This document shows positions 61,179-64,000 of a DNA stretch of 64,000 bases, piece by piece (the stretch's first letter is position 1; every line of letters starts with the position of its first letter). The notes under the pieces are model-generated. The model had not been told where the DNA came from. It saw nothing but the letters and a program-made list of their open reading frames with translations, and searched no databases. The stretch lies in contig NZ_CP016162.1 of NCBI RefSeq assembly GCF_001941865.1, forward strand, positions 1,798,001 to 1,862,000, in the 5' to 3' direction. The stretch is from Pseudomonas alcaliphila JAB1 (GTDB taxonomy: Bacteria > Pseudomonadota > Gammaproteobacteria > Pseudomonadales > Pseudomonadaceae). Both the position numbers and the translations under genes were made by a program.

Positions 61179-62846
61179 ATGCTGCCCCTGTGTTCGGTCA
61201 ATGCGCCCAGCAGTGCCAATGATGAGCGGCTCGATGGCTTAGTGCGCCTGCTTGGCCGGTATTTCGATTCGGCCGCCGTGCTGGTTTCCGGTGCCGGCTC
61301 TGCGCGCCATATCTGGGCCAGCCCTGGCCTGAGCGATGTGGCGAAGATCATCGGCATCAGCGAAACCACGCCCACCACGCTCGTCTGGCCACTGCAGGCG
61401 CAAACAGGCGCCCGGCTCGGCACGCTGTACCTGCATTTCGACCGGCCACATACACTCGATGCCAAACAGCGCGAAGCTCTGCTGGATTTCGCCGCCCTGG
61501 CCCTCGATCTACTGGCACGCGAGACCGACGAAGCCCGGCAGCGTCATGAGATCGCCGCCCTGCGCGATAGTGAACGACGCATGGCGCTGGCCATCGCCGG
61601 TAGTGGCACCGGGATCTGGGACCGCGACATCAGCAGCGGCGAGATTTACTACTCCAGCAGTTGGAAGGCGCTGCTCGGCTATGCCGACCACGAAATCGGC
61701 AATCGCATCGAAGAGAGCTATACCCGCGTACATCCAGCCGACCTCGACTACGTGCGCGCGACCATCCAGGCACACCTGGATCAGCGTACCGATGCCTATG
61801 AAGTGGAGCACCGCCTGCGTTGCCGCAACGGCCAGTACAAATGGGTGTGCAGCCGCGGCAAGGTGGTCGAGCGCGACAAGCATGGCAAACCGCTGCGAAT
61901 GATCGGCACCACCACCGACATCACCGCCATGCGCCGCCTGTCCGAGCAGGTACAGCAGACCGCTACCCTGATGACCGACCTGACCAATGAAATCCCCGGC
62001 ATGGTCTTCCAGGTCCGCCGGCAGAGCGATGGCAAGTACGCCGTTACCTACGCCAGCGCCGGCGCGCAAGCCATCTGTGGCCTCAGCGCCATGCAACTGA
62101 TGCAGGACGCTGAGGCGCTGACCACCATCGTTCACTCGGATGACCGCATGGCCTTCATCGATTCCCTGCAGCTATCGGCCGAGGAGTTGACGGACTGGTA
62201 TCTGGAGTTTCGCGTGCAGGTGCCGGGGCGTGAAGTCGCCTGGTGCCAGGGTGAAGCCTGCCCGCGCCGCGAAGCAGACGGCAGCGTGATCTGGCATGGC
62301 TTCATGACTGACGTGACCGAACGCAAGCAGATCGAGGCCGAGCTGCAGGCCTTCGCCACCACCGACTTCCTCACCCAGCTCGCCAACCGCAGGCACTTCA
62401 TGTGTCAGCTCGAGGCAGAGCTGGCGCGCCTGCAACGCAGCCCTGAACAGAGTGCGGCGATCCTGATGTTCGACCTGGACTACTTCAAGACCATCAACGA
62501 CCGCTGGGGCCACGATGTCGGCGACCAGGCGCTGCGCCATTTCGCGGGAATTCTAAGCAGCCAGCTGCGCAAGACCGACACCGCCGGGCGCCTCGGTGGC
62601 GAAGAGTTCGCCGTGGTGCTCAGCGACGCGAATCTGGACAAGGCCATGCACTTCGCCACGCGCATCCAGAGCGAACTGGCCAGGGCGCCGATCCTGCATG
62701 CCGGGGAACCGATCTTCCTCGCCGTCAGCGTCGGCATCTCCTCGCTCAATGCCAGCGATGCCAGCGTCGAGGCCGCCCTGTCGCGCAGCGATATCGCCCT
62801 GTACTGCGCCAAGCGCGGCGGGCGAAATCGCATCGAGCATCATTGA
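61179..62846 (+). CDS. Diguanylate cyclase, GAF-PAS-PAS-GGDEF
   Basis: Soluble sensor of 555 residues. N-terminal GAF-like part (about 15-115), a PAS_3 domain (about 130-250; SGTGIWDRDISSGEIYYSS, VCSRGKVVERDKHGKPLRMIGTTTDIT), a second PAS (about 265-385), and a GGDEF domain with the active GGEEF at 473-477 and DLDYFKTINDRWGHDVGDQ. The inhibitory I-site RxxD is present (Arg464-Asp467), five residues before the active site. No membrane helix and no EAL. It should make cyclic-di-GMP with product feedback. The signal is unknown. No strong ribosome site. Confidence 0.9.
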   Translation: MLPLCSVNAPSSANDERLDGLVRLLGRYFDSAAVLVSGAGSARHIWASPGLSDVAKIIGISETTPTTLVWPLQAQTGARLGTLYLHFDRPHTLDAKQREALLDFAALALDLLARETDEARQRHEIAALRDSERRMALAIAGSGTGIWDRDISSGEIYYSSSWKALLGYADHEIGNRIEESYTRVHPADLDYVRATIQAHLDQRTDAYEVEHRLRCRNGQYKWVCSRGKVVERDKHGKPLRMIGTTTDITAMRRLSEQVQQTATLMTDLTNEIPGMVFQVRRQSDGKYAVTYASAGAQAICGLSAMQLMQDAEALTTIVHSDDRMAFIDSLQLSAEELTDWYLEFRVQVPGREVAWCQGEACPRREADGSVIWHGFMTDVTERKQIEAELQAFATTDFLTQLANRRHFMCQLEAELARLQRSPEQSAAILMFDLDYFKTINDRWGHDVGDQALRHFAGILSSQLRKTDTAGRLGGEEFAVVLSDANLDKAMHFATRIQSELARAPILHAGEPIFLAVSVGISSLNASDASVEAALSRSDIALYCAKRGGRNRIEHH

Positions 62847-62858
62847 CGGGAGGCTGGC

Positions 62859-63419
62859 TCAGGCCGCCAGCAACGCCTGGCTGATGGCCTCGTTGAACGC
62901 AGGAATATCGTCGGGGTTGCGCGAGGTGATCAGCGTCCAGTTCTGCCCTGGGCAAACTTGCACCTCGGCGTCTACCCAGCTCGCACCGGCATTGGCCAGA
63001 TCCAGGCGTACGCTGGCATACGACGTCAGCACCTTGCCCGGCCCCACGCCAGCATCGATCAGCAGCCAGGGGCCATGGCAGATCGCCGCGACCGTCTTGC
63101 CGGCGTCACGAAACTCCTGCACCAGACGCTGCGCGTCCTCATCCTGGCGCAGGTTGTCGGCGTTCACCGTACCGCCGGGGATCACCAGCAGATCGTAGTC
63201 CGCCGCGCCCACTCCCTTGAGCTGGGTGTCGGACTGCACGCTGACGTCCTTCTTGCTGTCCTGCAGCCAGGTTTCGGCCTCGCCGCCCTTGACGCTTGCG
63301 TGGGTGACGCTGGCGCCCTGATCCTTCAACGCCTGCATCGGCTTGAGCAGCTCGTCGCGCTCGATACCCGTGTTGGCGGTGATGAACAGCACCTTCTTGC
63401 CTTGCAGATTCGAACTCAT
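62859..63419 (-). CDS. DJ-1/PfpI-family protein
   Basis: Protein of 186 residues. KVLFITANTGIERDELLKPM at the start, DLLVIPGGTVNADNLR and the nucleophile elbow TVAAICHGPWLLIDAG with Cys about residue 114. This is the YhbO/PfpI type linked to stress survival and deglycation or glyoxalase activity. GGAGG lies before the ATG. Convergent to the cyclase gene. Confidence 0.92.
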   Translation of the reverse strand: MSSNLQGKKVLFITANTGIERDELLKPMQALKDQGASVTHASVKGGEAETWLQDSKKDVSVQSDTQLKGVGAADYDLLVIPGGTVNADNLRQDEDAQRLVQEFRDAGKTVAAICHGPWLLIDAGVGPGKVLTSYASVRLDLANAGASWVDAEVQVCPGQNWTLITSRNPDDIPAFNEAISQALLAA

Positions 63420-63540
63420 GATCGATACCTCCGCTGATGCGCCGCACGGGCGCAGTGAATGGTCGCGTTGGCGAACGCGGCATGTATCAGGATTGAAAGG
63501 TGTAAGAAGCAGAAGTTCGACTTGATTGGCAGGCGAGTAT

Positions 63541-63984
63541 TCAGTTGCTGGTTTTTTCGACGGTATTGGTTGGCAGCGGATAGATCACTTCATGCGTGTT
63601 CAAATCACGAATTTCGGAATTGATGGTAATGGTCGAGACCTCACGTCCCGGCGGCCCGCTGATATCTTCGCGAGTAGAAAAGTCCAACACGTAGCGCTGT
63701 CCCGCGCGGAACTCGACATCCTTCGCACCAAAGCCACACTTTGCTCCGCCCGTACCCAGTGCACTTATGGATACCCAGCACCAGCTCAGGGAGTGTTTGC
63801 CTGGCGTCAGCCGTAGAGCCTGCTTGCCGGAAACATCGAGGGTTGAGTGGCGCCCGGCGTCCGGCAGTTGCTGGCCATCTACATGCGTGGCCAGCAGCAG
63901 ACGGTGAAAAGGCACGCCCAGCGCGGTATCGCGTGGTTGCAAAGTACACAACGGGTGCGTCGGGCGTGTTGTTGGACAGGTCAT
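63541..63984 (-). CDS. Hypothetical protein, start uncertain
   Basis: Frame of 147 residues that I cannot assign. The C-terminal two thirds (LRLTPGKHSLSWCWVSI, VEFRAGQRYVLDF, STITINSEIRDLN) looks like a real beta-rich, probably exported domain. The N-terminal part (TCPTTRPTHPLCTLQPRDT) does not look like a signal peptide, and an in-frame stop precedes the first ATG within the window. A different start or a damaged N terminus is likely. No ribosome site. Confidence 0.5.
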   Translation of the reverse strand: MTCPTTRPTHPLCTLQPRDTALGVPFHRLLLATHVDGQQLPDAGRHSTLDVSGKQALRLTPGKHSLSWCWVSISALGTGGAKCGFGAKDVEFRAGQRYVLDFSTREDISGPPGREVSTITINSEIRDLNTHEVIYPLPTNTVEKTSN

Positions 63985-64000
63985 CAGGCGTCATCGCCTC

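Overview
The window reads as core chromosome of a gamma-proteobacterium of the genus Pseudomonas. The GC content is high, and from memory the gene order nagZ - MTI phosphorylase - csiV/mfd - gap - nqrABCDEF - sth - lolCDE - comEC - lpxK - kdsB - murB - rne - rluC - sppA - maf - yceD - rpmF - plsX - fabDG - acpP - fabF - pabC - mltG - tmk - holB - pilZ - tatD matches the PA3005 to PA2957 stretch of P. aeruginosa. The Na+-NQR operon, the soluble transhydrogenase, an RgsA-like sRNA next to tatD, and Pseudomonas-style intergenic palindromes fit this. My guess is the P. mendocina/oleovorans lineage; that part is inference.

Layout. 1-2.4 kb: cell-wall and purine salvage genes (L,D-transpeptidase, nagZ, methylthioinosine phosphorylase). 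2.4-8 kb: csiV and mfd on the minus strand, then a long-form GAPDH on the plus strand. 8-15.5 kb: Na+-translocating NADH:quinone reductase with its maturation factors ApbE and NqrM, behind a strong promoter and a structured leader. 15.5-19 kb: sth, a GDPD phosphodiesterase, a small exported protein and a PilZ protein. 19-22.3 kb: lipoprotein exporter LolCDE. 22.3-29.8 kb: DUF2062 and ComEC, then a tightly overlapping envelope operon (ExbB/ExbD-like, lpxK, Trm112-like, kdsB, LMW phosphatase, murB). 29.9-36.8 kb: rne diverging from rluC-HAD-sppA, then maf. 37-47.5 kb: the fatty-acid/phospholipid cluster yceD-rpmF-plsX-fabD-fabG-acpP-fabF, running into pabC-mltG-tmk-holB-pilZ-tatD.

After tatD the order becomes less conserved: rgsA sRNA, an aminotransferase divergent from a TetR regulator, a MoaA-like radical SAM enzyme, a second radical SAM enzyme, a DUF4823 lipoprotein, a Sel1 protein, DUF1285, a GNAT acetyltransferase, an exported subtilase with an altered catalytic residue, a DUF1624 membrane protein, a TonB-dependent receptor, a GAF/PAS/GGDEF cyclase, a DJ-1/PfpI protein and an unassigned ORF.

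The window has no tRNA, rRNA, CRISPR array, prophage or intact insertion sequence that I can see. The points most worth following are: (1) two near-consensus Zur-type palindromes, one before the DUF1624 gene and one before the convergent TonB receptor, suggesting a zinc-starvation locus; (2) the neighbouring subtilase with Glu in the catalytic Asp position; (3) a 275-bp element with terminal inverted repeats just upstream of the promoter of the yceD-fab operon, whose first gene looks leaderless; (4) a branched RNA fold in the nqr leader; (5) a shared GTTC-N5-GAAC palindrome over the ribosome-binding sites of two unrelated genes.
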